Part shown: positions 44,365-56,027 of the stretch, in pieces | Numbering within the stretch: position 1 is the first letter of the stretch | Layout of the letters: every line of letters begins with the position of its first letter | Assembly: GCA_020631735.1 (NCBI GenBank) | Contig: CM036191.1 | Coordinates: 38,609,335 to 38,673,334 of the forward strand | Direction: 5' to 3' | Origin: Saccharum officinarum | Taxonomy: Eukaryota > Streptophyta > Magnoliopsida > Poales > Poaceae | DNA: 64,000 nt | Position numbers and translations under genes: made by a program | Notes under the pieces: generated by a model | What the model saw: only the letters and a program-made list of their open reading frames with translations | What the model was told of the DNA's origin: nothing | Database searches by the model: none

Positions 44365-47300
44365 TATAACACCCCTAGGTGTTAAGCATGCATTAGCATT
44401 TCAAAGCATAAAGCATTCAGCATCATTTCATGACTAGCATTGCATGAAATATAGCTCTTTTAAATTTAAACTTGAAAAGCAAATAATTAGAACCCTAACT
44501 TTGATGTAAGTGCCAAAAAGGTAGTATACTTTTGGGTATTAGCAATTTTAAATAATCTAGAATAAATTAACATGATTTTTGGAGCAATTCTTGAATTCAA
44601 GTTCTTCTCAAATTTTGTTTTAAAAATATTCTAAGCAAATAAATTTTTGATTAACAATTTAGCTTTAAATCCAAAATTCAAAATCTATTGAGAATTTTGA
44701 AAAATGCCCTACATGAAAGTTGTAGAGATTAAAATTTTGAACAACTTTTCTTTTGGGCTAGAATTCTGAAAACCTCTTTTTCATCTCCAAATTCAATTTT
44801 GAATCAAATAAGGAAATATGAAAAATATTATTTATAAAGGAAAATTCGTTTTCACCCTACTGGGCCGCGGCCTCCTTTTCGGCCCAGCGGCTCTGGCAGC
44901 CCGGCCCGTAGCCCCGCGCCGGCGTCCTCCCGCGTGCACCCGCGCGTGACGCTGTGGCGCCGCGGCAGAGCTCGGTCGCCACGTGGCCGGACGCCGACGA
45001 CGCCGCGCGACACGCGCCCCTGTGGCCCCCGCAACACCACGCTCGCTTACCCCCCCTCCGCGCGCTCATCCGCCTCGGTTGCTCCCTCCATTCCCTCATC
45101 TCGCCCCGCCAGCAGTAGCAGCGCACCACCGCGCCATCACCGGCTCCCGGAGCTCCGCCACCGCCGTTCGCGCTCGTGGCTGCTTCTCCGGCCGATTCCT
45201 CCCGGCCTCAGCTCCGCCCTGCTTCCCTCCACCGCGTGCACGCCTCCACTCCACCGCTCGAGCTCAGGTGAGGGCCAATTGGTCGCCCCCCTCCTCCACT
45301 GCCGCCATGGCCGCCGTTGGCCGGCGCGCATGGCCGGAGCTCCCTGGCCCTTCATGCCTCCTCCGGTCTCGAGCATCCGCTTCCCCTTCGCCTAGCGGTG
45401 CTCGCGCTCGCCTTCTCGGCCGCCCCCGTGGCCTGCATTGGCCGGCCGACGAGCTCCAGCGCCGCCGTGCCGCCATCTCCGCCGGCGAGCCTCCTCCGGA
45501 GCTCCCGCGCCGCTCGGAGTTGGTGCGCTGGGTGCGTCTCGGTGCGGGGAGCACGTTGGTGCCCTCCCCGTCGCCGGAGACCTCACCGGCGGCGAGTTCG
45601 CCACCGGTCAGCGCCTCCCCCGCACTGCTCTGGCTGGCCAGTGGGTCCGTTGACCCATGGGTCCCGTGTGTCAGCGCGTGTGGGTGCACTGCACCGGGTG
45701 TATTTAGCGTTTTCACCGGCGAATTTTTAAAAGAATTAAGGAAAATGATTTCTCAGAATTATGAAACAGCTTTGAAAAATCATATCTCAAGATTTATAGC
45801 TCCAAAAATGATGAAACAAATTTTGAAATGTTCCTCTTAAATAGATCTACAGTTTAAAAATATCTCATATTATTTTTGTAACACTTTACTGTGCAAATTT
45901 ATTTAATTGCTATAAATGCTGATATCTTAGAAAATATGTAGTAAATAAAATAATGAAGGGAAAAATGTGATTCTTGTTGCTTTAATCTTTATTAGTGATG
46001 TACTTTCTAGGAAAAATATTAGTGAAGCATGTTCTATGAGAAATTTTTGAAGTGTAGTTCAAATGCTTTTAATTGATAATCTTTGTTATTTTTAGTAGAG
46101 GGCTAAATTTGTATAGAACATACATGTGATAATTTTTGTAGTGTGTTAGTTTACTGTTAGTAACATAGGAAAATGTGAAATCTGTTGTTTGATACTTTTT
46201 CTAGTACAAAATAATTTCATGCTCATATTTAGGCTATAACTTGTTTATTTTGTACAGGCAGTTTTACATAGGCAATTCTCATGAAAATTTAATTTTTGTA
46301 GATTTTTATCTACACCAGAAATAGGTGTTGCTGTGTAACCCTAGTTAAATAGGAAATAAAAGATTATTCTTTATGAGAAATTAAGAGAAATAAAATATGT
46401 TTGGTGTATCTTTGAAGCATCATTATGTCTTGCTGATGTTGTGGTTGAGTTAGGTTGGTAAGCTTTGGTAGCTTAGGTTCACTGGTATGTGTAGATGATA
46501 GGCTAACTAATAGAAGAATAAGGTGCATGTTTTAGGGTATATGTTCTTGGATGACGTGGACTACCTTGTAGAAGAAATAGTTATATTCAAACTGCTCATT
46601 CCATGTGCTCATCTGCATCTCATGTCATCAAAGCACTCCACCACAATCCGATGCATCATTCGCATGTTTACTAAAAGTGTTAATGATGAATCAAGTGATT
46701 GTTTTAGCAATAGGTGCTTACCTAGCTTGAATAGGTTATGCTAAAAGTGATGCAAAAAGTACTGGTATAGTTTTTCATAACAACTTATGCTTTTCGCAAA
46801 TGAGTCAAGCCAGTCCAATCTATAAAGCCTTGCATGATCCTTGGTGTCCTTTATTTCTGGTTTATGACGGGTAAGTCTAGCTGAGTACATTCTCGTACTC
46901 AGGGCGTTATTCCCATTGTTGTTGCGGATGGTCAGATGTACTATGGGTACTGCTCTAACTGTCTGTATCCAGCGATGGGTGACAACTAGGACCTTGGGAA
47001 AGGGTCACTCTGTTCGTCTTATCTAATGCTTTTGTGGACCATGACTATCTACTGGCACTGTATTTGAACTAAGTGTGTGTGTAAAACTACTTGCTTCCGC
47101 TATGTTATTTTGAACTATGTTGTAATAACTTTTATTCCGAACTCCGATGTACTCCACTTTTATTGTGAACTCTATGTATCATGTGAACTGTGGCTGCTAA
47201 ATCAGTACGATCTTGGTTGTATGTTGGTTGGTTTGAAATCCCTCGTGATTTCACGGAATCTCAGGTTATACGGGTTTAAGTTTAATTACGTTGATCCGTT
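44365..47300 (+). repeat. LTR3 of the tandem chromovirus
   Basis: About 2.9 kb, starting TATAACACCCC (the terminal TG has become TA). Compared with LTR1 it lacks about 990 bp after 46672 and some 50 bp near its end (47280). CAG|GTGAGG is kept at 45265-45271. Similarity to LTR1 ends at CGTTGATCCGTT (47300). Confidence 0.82.
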
Positions 47301-47751
47301 AGAATGCCCTCAGTACGCCTCGCCAAGGATGCATCGGTACACCAGACACCACTAGGCGGCAAGCAGCACACCGCTGTCCCGGTGCAGCAACGTCTCAGCC
47401 ACAACCGCGGCGCACATCGTGACAGAGCCTAAATAGTGTTGCAGGCGCATGCTCTTTGCCCTACAGTGTCGTAGGCGCCACCTTCAGCCCTCGGGCGAAG
47501 AACCCAACATAGACATATGACAACCACTATGTTCTAAGGGGGACTCCCGTCCTCTATAGTGGCGAACGAGCAGTCACCGCACCATCCGCTCCCCACGGGG
47601 TTGCAGATCGACACCCCTGTCCGACACGCCGCCCGTGGGGGCGGGATGGGACGCACCCACTTGCTAAATGAGGCCATGGCATGGCCTACGAAGATCAACA
47701 AACACGCCACTTCTGACATGGTCTGCCATGTTATGTAGGGTACAGATGACA
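47301..47751 (+). pseudogene. Tat/RIRE2-like gypsy gag remnant, rearranged
   Basis: 47306-47418 continues the gag interrupted at 27588 (compare 59395-59506: GCCAAGGATGCAT, ACACCAGACACCACTAGGC, GTGCAGCAACGTCTC). From about 47419 it switches to sequence resembling the gag leader at 26783-26865, then to unassigned sequence that abuts the truncated Sirevirus LTR at 47752. No open frame of note. Confidence 0.65.
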
Positions 47752-49360
47752 TGAGCCAACCAATATGATCAACAATGAATACCAAGATAACCGAACACCG
47801 AGATCAATCAATCACAATATGAAAGTGATGACACGAAGATTTATCCTGAGGTTCACGTGCTTGCCGGCACGCTAGTCCCCGTTGTGTCCCTCTTCACCAC
47901 GTGGTTCGGTGGCTAATCGGTCACACACCGAGCCTCTCAAAAGGCGCCACAAGAACCTACCAAATGGCAAAAGGTTGCAATGACACGAAGCAATTTACTA
48001 ATGTTGCCTTTGGCGCTTCGCCGAGGTAGGCACAAACCCCTCACAATCACCGGAGGTGGCCAAGAACAATCACCAACTCTTGCCAACGCCTCCAAGCTGC
48101 TCCAAGCCGTCTAGGTGGCGGCAACCACCAAGAGAAACAAGAATCCCGCAGCAAATCAACCACCAAGTGCCAACTAGATGCAATCTCACAATGCAAATGC
48201 ACTTGGATCACTCAATCTCACTTCGAATATGCAAAGAAGCAAGAGAGATGAGTGGGAGGGGAGTTGCTTAGCTCAAAGTGCTCACAAGTATGTCAAATGT
48301 CCAGAAGGGAGAGCCTTGAGCCGGCCAACGAGTATTTATAGACGTACCCCTTCGAATATAGCCGTTAGAAACTTGAAACAGCCGAAGTCGCGTTGACCGG
48401 ACGCGCTGGTCCAACTGACCGGACGCGCCGGTCGCGCAACGGCTAGTTTCGCGAAGCACCGACCGGACGCGCCGGTCGCAACGACCGGACGCGCCGGTCA
48501 CGACCGGACGCACCGGTCCCGTAACTGACCGGACGCGCTGGTCAACCCTGAGCCGCGCACAACGAACCAGCGACCGGACGCGCTGAAGAACTGACCGGAC
48601 GCCACAGTGCCCGCGTCCGGTTGGAGTCCAGTAAGCTCCCTGAACGACCGGACGCGTCCGGTCGCCTGTGACCGGACGCGCCTCACGTCCGATCAAACAA
48701 CTGAAAAACGCGCAGATACTGGACACTGACCGGACGCGTCCGGTCAAACAGTGACCGCGTCCGGTCCAGCGTCCGGTCACCACTGTGACCCCCGTTTGCC
48801 TCCGTTTCTTTTTCCGTCTTCCGGCGTAGTGGAAAATAGGCATTTTATTTCCCCAAAATTGCCTGAATCCCGCGCTCGCACGCTCGGCGAGAGGGAGAGA
48901 TGACCCCAAACCCTCTCTACCGCTTAATACTCCAACACCATCGCAAATGTGCTAACACCACCAAGTGATCACGTCATGTGTGAGTGTGTTAGCATTTTCA
49001 CAATCATTTTTCGAGGCGATATTAGTTCTATCCAAATGCATATGATCATGAAATGCACATCTAGAGGCACTTAGGAGTTCAATAGCCGCGTCATTCCCCT
49101 CTTTATAGTACGGCTATCTATCCTATAATGTAACCACACCCACTAGGTGTCTTGGTTACTAAAACACAACCCTTAAGCATATACCTTTGCCTTGATCACG
49201 TAGGGTTGCGTCCAAATCCAAGTGTGGCCATCATGATCACCATGTCCATCTTGGCACCAACCTTGGAGTGTACTAATCCTCATATGCTACATACAACTTA
49301 GGCATGGGATTAGTACTTAGGCATTGTCACTAATTACCAACACCAAACATAGGACTTTCA
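47752..49360 (-). repeat. 3' LTR of Sirevirus copy A, outer end missing
   Basis: 1,609 bp matching 59843-61445 of the LTR of copy B; the first 311 bp are absent. Contains the palindrome array (about 48393-48780). The CTTTCA end at 49360 is intact and adjoins the PPT. Confidence 0.88.
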
Positions 49361-50541
49361 ATCTCCCCCTTGTTGGTAATTGGTGACAACCCTTTCACAA
49401 AAATGTTATAATAAAATTTTGATTGAATCCATGTCACATTGTCCAAGTATATTACCATGTGTAAGAATTATGGACATGTGATCATGAATTCAAATTGATA
49501 GCAATGGCTCCCCCTACATGTATGCTATATGTTTGGATTTTAGAAGCATACATGTTAGATAGGAAAGATTAGGAGCATTGACTACCAATAGGTGCTAAGT
49601 GTTTAAGATTATAGACCTTTGAAGCGTGATACCATCGGAGTAGCGATAAACACCATCTTAGCACCTTGTGTAGTTAGATTCCACTTGGAAAAACACAAAC
49701 ATAACTAGAAACCTCGTGAGATCAACATTATAAGCAAGGCTCTAGTACCACTTTGAAAAACATGAAGCAAGAAAAATCTAACTACTTCCTATTCATGCTA
49801 GTACCTTAATGCAACATTCAAATTATACTAGCAAGTCACCACACAAGCAATGTATCGGAGAAAACGGAATGCATAACTATGCATCATACAAATGACGTGC
49901 ACATGTAAATGCAACATTCATGCTTAAGAGCTTGCTCCCCCTACTTATGTGCTCAAAATTTTAGTTGATCCCCTTCTTTTATCAATTCTCCCCTTTAGGT
50001 TTTCTCCCCTTTTAGAATCTATCTTGTGAACAACATTTTCTCCCCCACAACATTTTCTTCCCCTTTGAGTTCTATCTTTGTGAACAATATTTTCTCCCCC
50101 TTTGGCACCAATTGACCACAAGGAGCAAACTTTAGATAGATTATCATGTTGAAATATGGGGTGAGGATCAAGTTTATGATTCAACCTAGATTGCTTGCAT
50201 AAATAAAATACTTCGGTTTGATCCAAGGGCAAGCTTCTTCACACCTCACTAGAAGGGTTATCATGCACCATGTTGAAGCAAATATTTAGACAAGTTTTCT
50301 AGATTAAACACTTAGGATCACAAGCTACTTAAACAAGTTATATGCTACCACTAGATCATACAAGTCATGGAAACAATAGTGGTACCATATAAACTTCAAA
50401 TTCATTTGATTTTCATGAATGAGCCTAGAACATATAAATTATGACTAGATGCACTAAACAAGTCCTTAGCATAGAATGTATGACATGTCAACCAATTGTA
50501 CCTTGGGGCTCGAAGGAGAGGCATGTCATATATGGGGTGCA
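49361..50541 (-). promoter_or_regulatory. Multiple polypurine tract region of Sirevirus copy A
   Basis: The PPT next to the LTR is the complement of ATCTCCCCCTT (49361-49371). Further CTCCCC tracts occur near 49508, 49936, 49988, 50004, 50040, 50060 and 50093. No ORF above 95 codons. Spaced multiple PPTs are a described Sirevirus trait. Confidence 0.75.
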
Positions 50542-52131
50542 TCAACTCATGTTGGAGAAGTCAAGTATGTTCAACTCATTCTTTAGCTTGTGAAATCTCT
50601 TCTCATCAAGTGGCTTGGTGAATAGATCGGCTAATTGATCTTCGGTGCCCACACTCTCAATAGCAATGTCACCCTTTTGTTGATGATCTCTAATAAAGTG
50701 ATGGCGAACATCAATATGCTTTGTTCTTTGATGTTGAACCGGATTGTTGGTTAGCTTCACGGCACTTTCATTATCACATAGCAATGGCACATTCTTGAAA
50801 TTGATTCCAAAATCCTTCAATGTTGCCTTCATCCACAAGATTTGTGCACAACAACTACCCGCGGCGATGTATTCGGCCTCGGCGGTAGATAGTGCAATAC
50901 TATTTTGCTTCTTGGATGACCATGAGACAAGTGATCTTCCCAACAATTGACAAGTTCCTGAGGTGCTCTTTCTCTCAACTTTGTCACCAGCATAGTCGGA
51001 ATCCGAATAACCAACTAGCTCAAAACTAGCACCCTTGGGATACCACAATCCAACATCTTGTGTATGCTTCAAGTACCTCAATATTCTCTTTGTTGCCTTC
51101 AAATGACTTTCTCTTGATGAGGCTTGAAATCTTGCACACATGCATACACTAAACATCACATCGGGCCTTGATGCCGTCACATAGAGTAGGCTACCAATCA
51201 TTGATCTATATAGCTTTTGATCCACCATGTTGCCACTCTTGTCACTATCCAAACTTCCACTAGTGCTCATTGGAGTTGTAATGCCCTTTGCATCTTCCAT
51301 GCCAAACTTCTTGAGCATATCTTTGATGTACTTGGTTTGGCTCACAAATGTACCTTCTTTCATTTGTTTGATTTGAAGTCCAAGAAAGAAACTAAGTTCA
51401 CCAATCATTGACATTTCAAATTCCTTGGCCATCATTTTTCCAAACTCATCACAATAATCTTGATTGGTTGAACCGAATATGATATCATCAACATATATTT
51501 GCAACACAAACAAGTCTTTCTCAATCTTCTTGGTGAATAGTGTTGTATCAACTTTGCCCATGACAAATCCTTTGGATAGCAAGAAGTCCCTCAATCTTTC
51601 ATACCATGCTCTAGGTGCTTGCTTTAATCCATACAAAGCCTTCCTTAACTTGTATACATGATTGGGTTTCTTGTCATCTTCAAAACCGGAAGGTTGCTCC
51701 ACATACACCTCCTCTTGAATGTACCCATTGAGAAATGCACTCTTTACATCCATTTGATATAGCTTTATATTGTGAGCACAAGCATAGGCAAGTAAGATCC
51801 TAATTGCTTCCAATCTTGCAACCGGGGCATAAGTTTCACCAAAGTCAAGACCCTCTATTTGTGTGTAACCTTGAGCCACTAGTCTTGCTTTGTTCCTTAC
51901 TACTATCCCATCTTGATCTTGCTTGTTGCGAAAGACCCATCTTGTTCCAATGACATTGTGATCCTTAGGCCTTTCAACTAGTTCCCATACTTCATTTCTC
52001 TTGAAGTTGTTGAGCTCTTCATGCATTGCATTTACCCAATCCGGATCTCTTAATGCTTTATCAATGTCCTTGGGTTCTTCCATTGACACAAAAGATGAGT
52101 GAGCACAAAATGATGCCAATCTTGATCTAGT
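50542..52131 (-). pseudogene. pol: Sirevirus copy A Pol: RT and RNase H
   Basis: Copia RT_2-type reverse transcriptase ([35 protein letters not shown]) followed by RNase H ([30 protein letters not shown]), ending at 50542. It is in frame with the integrase part upstream but separated from it by TAA at 52132-52134, one transition from CAA. The remaining ~530 codons are open, so a single nonsense change is the only visible lesion between integrase and RT. Confidence 0.92.
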
Positions 52132-53742
52132 TTAAACTCCTCTTTGTATGTCACCAATGATGGAATCCAATGGATGGTCTCTTGCAATGTTAGTTGGTTG
52201 AAGCACTTGGACTTGATTGCTTGGATGTTGATGTTGATCATGAGTTGGAGATGATGAACTAGCCACTTGTTGATCTTGTTGCACTTGAGATGATGTACTA
52301 GCTTGATTTTGCATTAGAGAACCACTAGCTTGAGTGATTGGACTTTGGAGCACTTGATCTTTGTTGTCATCTACATTAATAACTTGCTTTGGTCTAATAT
52401 CACCAATATCCATTTCTTTCATAGCATTACTCAATTGAGTTCCTCTCACATCATCCAAGTTATCTTCTTCATCTTGAGAGCCATTTGTTTCATCAAACTC
52501 AACATCATGCACTTCTTCAAGTAAACCACTAGCCAAATTCCAAACTCTATAAGCTTTGCTAGTAGTTGAGTAACCAAGTAGAAATCCTTCATCACATTTC
52601 TTCTCAAACTTGCTCAATCTAGTGCCCTTCTTCAAGATGTAGCATTTGCAACCAAATACCCGAAAGTATGCAATGTTGGGCTTTCTTCCATTTAAGATCT
52701 CATATGGTGTCTTCTCTAAAAACTTGTGGCAATAGAGGCGGTTGCTATAGAAGCAAGCCGTGTTGATTGCTTCGGCCCAAAATGAATGACTTACATTATA
52801 CTCATTCAACATTGATCTTGCCATATCAATTAAGGTTCTATTTTTCCTTTCAACTAGGCCATTTGATTGAGGTGTATACTTGGCCGAGAATTGATGCTTG
52901 ATTCCAAGCTCTTCACATAGCTCATCAACTCTTGTGTTTCTAAACTCACTTCCATTGTCACTTCTTACTTTCTTGATTGTGGTCTCAAACTCATTTTGCA
53001 CTCTCTTGATGAACTTCTTGAATATGTCAAATACATCACTCTTGTCCACAAGAAAGAATACCCATGTGTATCTAGTGAAATCATCCACAATCACAAAACC
53101 ATACTTGTTGCCACCAATGCTTGTGTATGTAGTTGGCCCAAATAGATCCATGTGCAACAACTCAAATGCCTTGGAAGTACTCATAATGCTCTTCAATGGA
53201 TGAGTGTTGCCTACTTGCTTTCCGGCTTGACATGCACTACATAGCTTATCTTTCTCAAATGTGACATCCTTCAAGCCTCTAACTAAGTCATGCTTCACTA
53301 ACTTGTTCAATTGCTTCATGCCAACATGACCAAGTCTTCTATGCCATAACCAACCCATACTTGATTTGGTGAGCAAACATGTTGAAAGTTGAGTGTCACT
53401 AGCATTGAAATCAACCAAGTATAGATTCTCATATCTAAAACCTTTGAAGATCAAGTTAGAGCCATCAACACTAACTATCTCCACATCATCAACACCAAAT
53501 ATACACTTGAAACCGAGATCACACAATTGAGCAACCGAGAGAAGATTGAAGTTCAACTTTTCGACTAAGAGCACATTGGAAATGCTATGATCATTTGAGA
53601 TTGCAATCCTTCCAAGAGCCTTTACATCACCCTTGCTATTGTCACCAAATGTGATGCTATCAATGCCACTATCATTTGATTTGAGAGAGTTGAACATTCT
53701 TGAATCACCGGTCATATGTTGAGAGCACCCACTATCAAGCAC
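52132..53742 (-). pseudogene. pol: Sirevirus copy A Pol: protease end, GAG-pre-integrase, integrase
   Basis: Starts within the protease (LDSGCSQHMTG, active-site DSG). Next come the GAG-pre-integrase zinc region (WHRRLGHVGMKQ, later CSACQAGKQ) and the integrase core with HMDLFGP, VRSDNGSEF and the downstream Glu (QSNGLVERKNRT). A Gln/Ser-rich linker ends at the TAA at 52132. The annotated start is the first Met; the true frame probably continues from the Gag side (53743-53784) through an additional break. Confidence 0.9.
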
Positions 53743-53784
53743 CCAATGCCTTCCTCCGGCCTTGTAATTAACCTACAAAACAAA

Positions 53785-55113
53785 TTAATGTTTCTTAGGT
53801 ACCCATACTTGCTTGGGTCCTTGGAGGTTAGTCACTAAGCTCTTTGGTACCCAAATGGCCTTCTTCTTTGGGCCCACAATTGGTGTACCAACAAACCTAG
53901 CATGCACACCTTTCTCACCCTTGGTAAGCACATAACAAGAATCAAAAGGAATATAAGGTACATTAGCATTTTTCTTGTTCTTGTTCATTTTATTGCAATT
54001 AATCTCTAGATGCCCAACTTGCTTGCATCTATTGCAATAACGACCATTGCCCTTCACAAAGCGAGGCTTTGGAGTAGCAAAGGCCGCCTTGCCCTTCTTG
54101 GGAGTATAGCCTAATCCCTCTTTGTTAAGAGAGAACCTTTGGCTACCCAAGCATTTTAGCAAGCGAGCATCCCCACCATAGGCATTGCCTAATGCGCGGG
54201 TGAGATCATCCACCTCTCTCTTGAGAGTCTCAACCACAAGTGATGAATCACTAGTAGTAGAGGTAGAGTTGGTTGTGGTGGATGATGATGAGCTACATGA
54301 AGCATTAGTAGGACTAACAAATAAAGAATCATCAATAATATCACATGTTAGTCCAATATCACAAGTGACAATCACTTGCTCCTCCTTAGCTTCCTTCATG
54401 AACTTTTCCAACTTAAGGTCCTTTTCCTTGATGAGCTCAAGTAGAGTGGAGTGGGCTTCCTTAAGCCTAGTGTGAGCAATTTCAAGATCCTCGTGGTCTT
54501 CCTTTAGACACTCACGAGAAGCCTCTAGCTCATCAAAGGATTTCCTAAGAGCTTTGAGCTCTTGTTCAATTCCTTTGCACTCCTTACTCTTTTTGAGAGC
54601 AACAAGCTCCTCCATCAAGGCATCATTTTCATTGCTCTTGGCAATGAGCTCTTGTTCCAAGATTTTGTATTTCTTGGTTGTCCTCTTGTAGCCCTTGCTC
54701 ATTTGATCTATTATGCCTAATAGATCATCCTTGGAGTAGTCCTCATCCTCCTCATCATCACTCCTACAATCATCACTAGCACAAGAATCATCATCACTAT
54801 CATCATGTTTTACCTTGGTAGGCTTGGCCATAAGGCATGTTGATGTAGTGTCGAAGATGGATGGCTTGTTGGAGAGGGCGATGTTTGCAGTGGCTCGTCG
54901 AGTGATCCTCTCATCATCACTAGAGCTTTCATCATCATCACTATCGGAGTTGTCACTATCCCAAGTGACTACATAACCACCACCCTTCTTCTTCTTGTTG
55001 AAAGTGAAGCTCTTCTTTGCTTTCTTCTCATTCTCTTTCTTATCCTTCTTGTTCTTCTTGAGCTTCAAGTCCCCATTATGAAATCTCTTATCTTCATAGG
55101 GGCAATCCGCCAC
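53785..55113 (-). pseudogene. gag: Sirevirus copy A Gag, C-terminal part
   Basis: 442 codons. A Lys-rich start, acidic Asp/Ser stretches (SDSDDDESSSDDE), a long coiled coil (about residues 120-255), a Ser/Thr-rich linker and a CCHC knuckle (CNRCKQVGHLEINC near 54000), ending GPKQVWVPKKH. Another knuckle (CYNCNSPDHIVADC) lies across 55106-55147, just upstream of the Met used here and in the same frame, showing that this is the continuation of the ORF at 55158. Confidence 0.85.
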
Positions 55114-55157
55114 TATGTGATCGGGGCTATTGCAATTGTAGCAAAGGGTCTTTGCCT

Positions 55158-55973
55158 TTATAGTGTCTCTCCTCTTCCTTGCCCATATCCTTTCTTCTTC
55201 ATGAACCTTCCCATCTTGTGCACAAGGAGGGCCATGGTCTCATCATCGAATGGATCATCATCATCACTTTCTACCTTGCTCTTGCCCTTAGAGGATGAAG
55301 CCTTGAATGCAATGGGCTTCTCTTGCTTGACCTTGGTCTCCTTCTTCTCTTCTACCTCATCTTCATCATCATTGTATTGGGCATCGGTCATTATATCTCC
55401 AAGCACATTGGTTGGTTTGACCTTGTCCAATCCCTCTCTTAAGATCATTCTTCTCAAGGTGGCAAACTTCTTGGGTAAGCACATCAAGAACTTGTGTGAG
55501 AAGTCCTTGTCCTCAACCTTCTCCCCAAGCCCCTTGAGATCATTGACAATGACTTGGAGCCTATAGAACATCTCCGAGATGGATTCATCATCCTTCATCT
55601 TGAATGTGGAGAACTTGTCCTTGAGCATATATAGTTTGGCACTTTTTACCGTTGAAGTACCTTCATATGTTTCTTCAAGCCTTATCCAAAGCTCATTTGC
55701 CTTTTCAAGATCTTTGATTTGCTCAAATACTTTATCATCAATGGCACGATAGATTGTGTCAAGTGCCGCCGTATTGCATTGTTTGTTGATGCGGTCATTG
55801 GGAGTGAGGTTTTCCTCATCAAGAATGACGTATCCTTCTTTGGTCACATCCCAAACCTTCTCATGTATATTGCCTAGATATTGCTTCATCTTCCTTTTCC
55901 AATGATCAAAGGAAGAGACGCCATCAAAGAATGGAGGCTTGCCATTAACATGATTGAACATAACTTGAGCCAT
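55158..55973 (-). pseudogene. gag: Sirevirus copy A Gag, N-terminal part
   Basis: Starts MAQVMFNHVNGKPPFFDG 40 bases after the PBS, with a UBN2/copia Gag domain (FDHWKRKMKQYLG; LKGLGEKVEDKDFSHKFL) and an acidic Lys/Glu linker (EVEEKKETKVKQEK). A frame break near 55160-55175, just before the first zinc knuckle, separates it from the C-terminal part. Confidence 0.88.
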
Positions 55974-56012
55974 CTTACACCGAGGTTGTTAAGCCTTACA
56001 AACGGTGACCAC

Positions 56013-56025
56013 GGCTCTGATACCA
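56013..56025 (-). promoter_or_regulatory. Primer binding site of Sirevirus copy A
   Basis: Minus strand TGGTATCAGAGCC, two bases from the LTR end at 56028. Same as the PBS at 8030-8042. Confidence 0.93.
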
Positions 56026-56027
56026 CT

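Larger units (their letters stand above)
27589..47300 (+). mobile_element. Tandem chromovirus: LTR-internal-LTR-internal-LTR
   Basis: Three LTR copies start at 27589, 38217 and 44365 (TGTAACACCCC, the last mutated to TATAAC). They bracket two internal regions, each with gag, protease, RT, RNase H, integrase and a chromodomain-like end. The two outer flanks are adjoining pieces of one Tat-like gag, so the whole 19.7-kb block occupies a single insertion site. A 100-N gap (39556-39655) replaces most of LTR2 and the leader of copy 2; by comparison with copy 1, about 4.6 kb is missing there. The block probably arose by unequal recombination between LTRs. TSD candidate on the left is ACGCT (27584-27588); no clear match was found on the right. 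Confidence 0.85.

Noticed and set aside
49361..50541. Envelope-like ORF after pol in the Sirevirus
   Set aside because: Some Sireviruses carry one, but no frame above 95 codons and no transmembrane segments are seen here.
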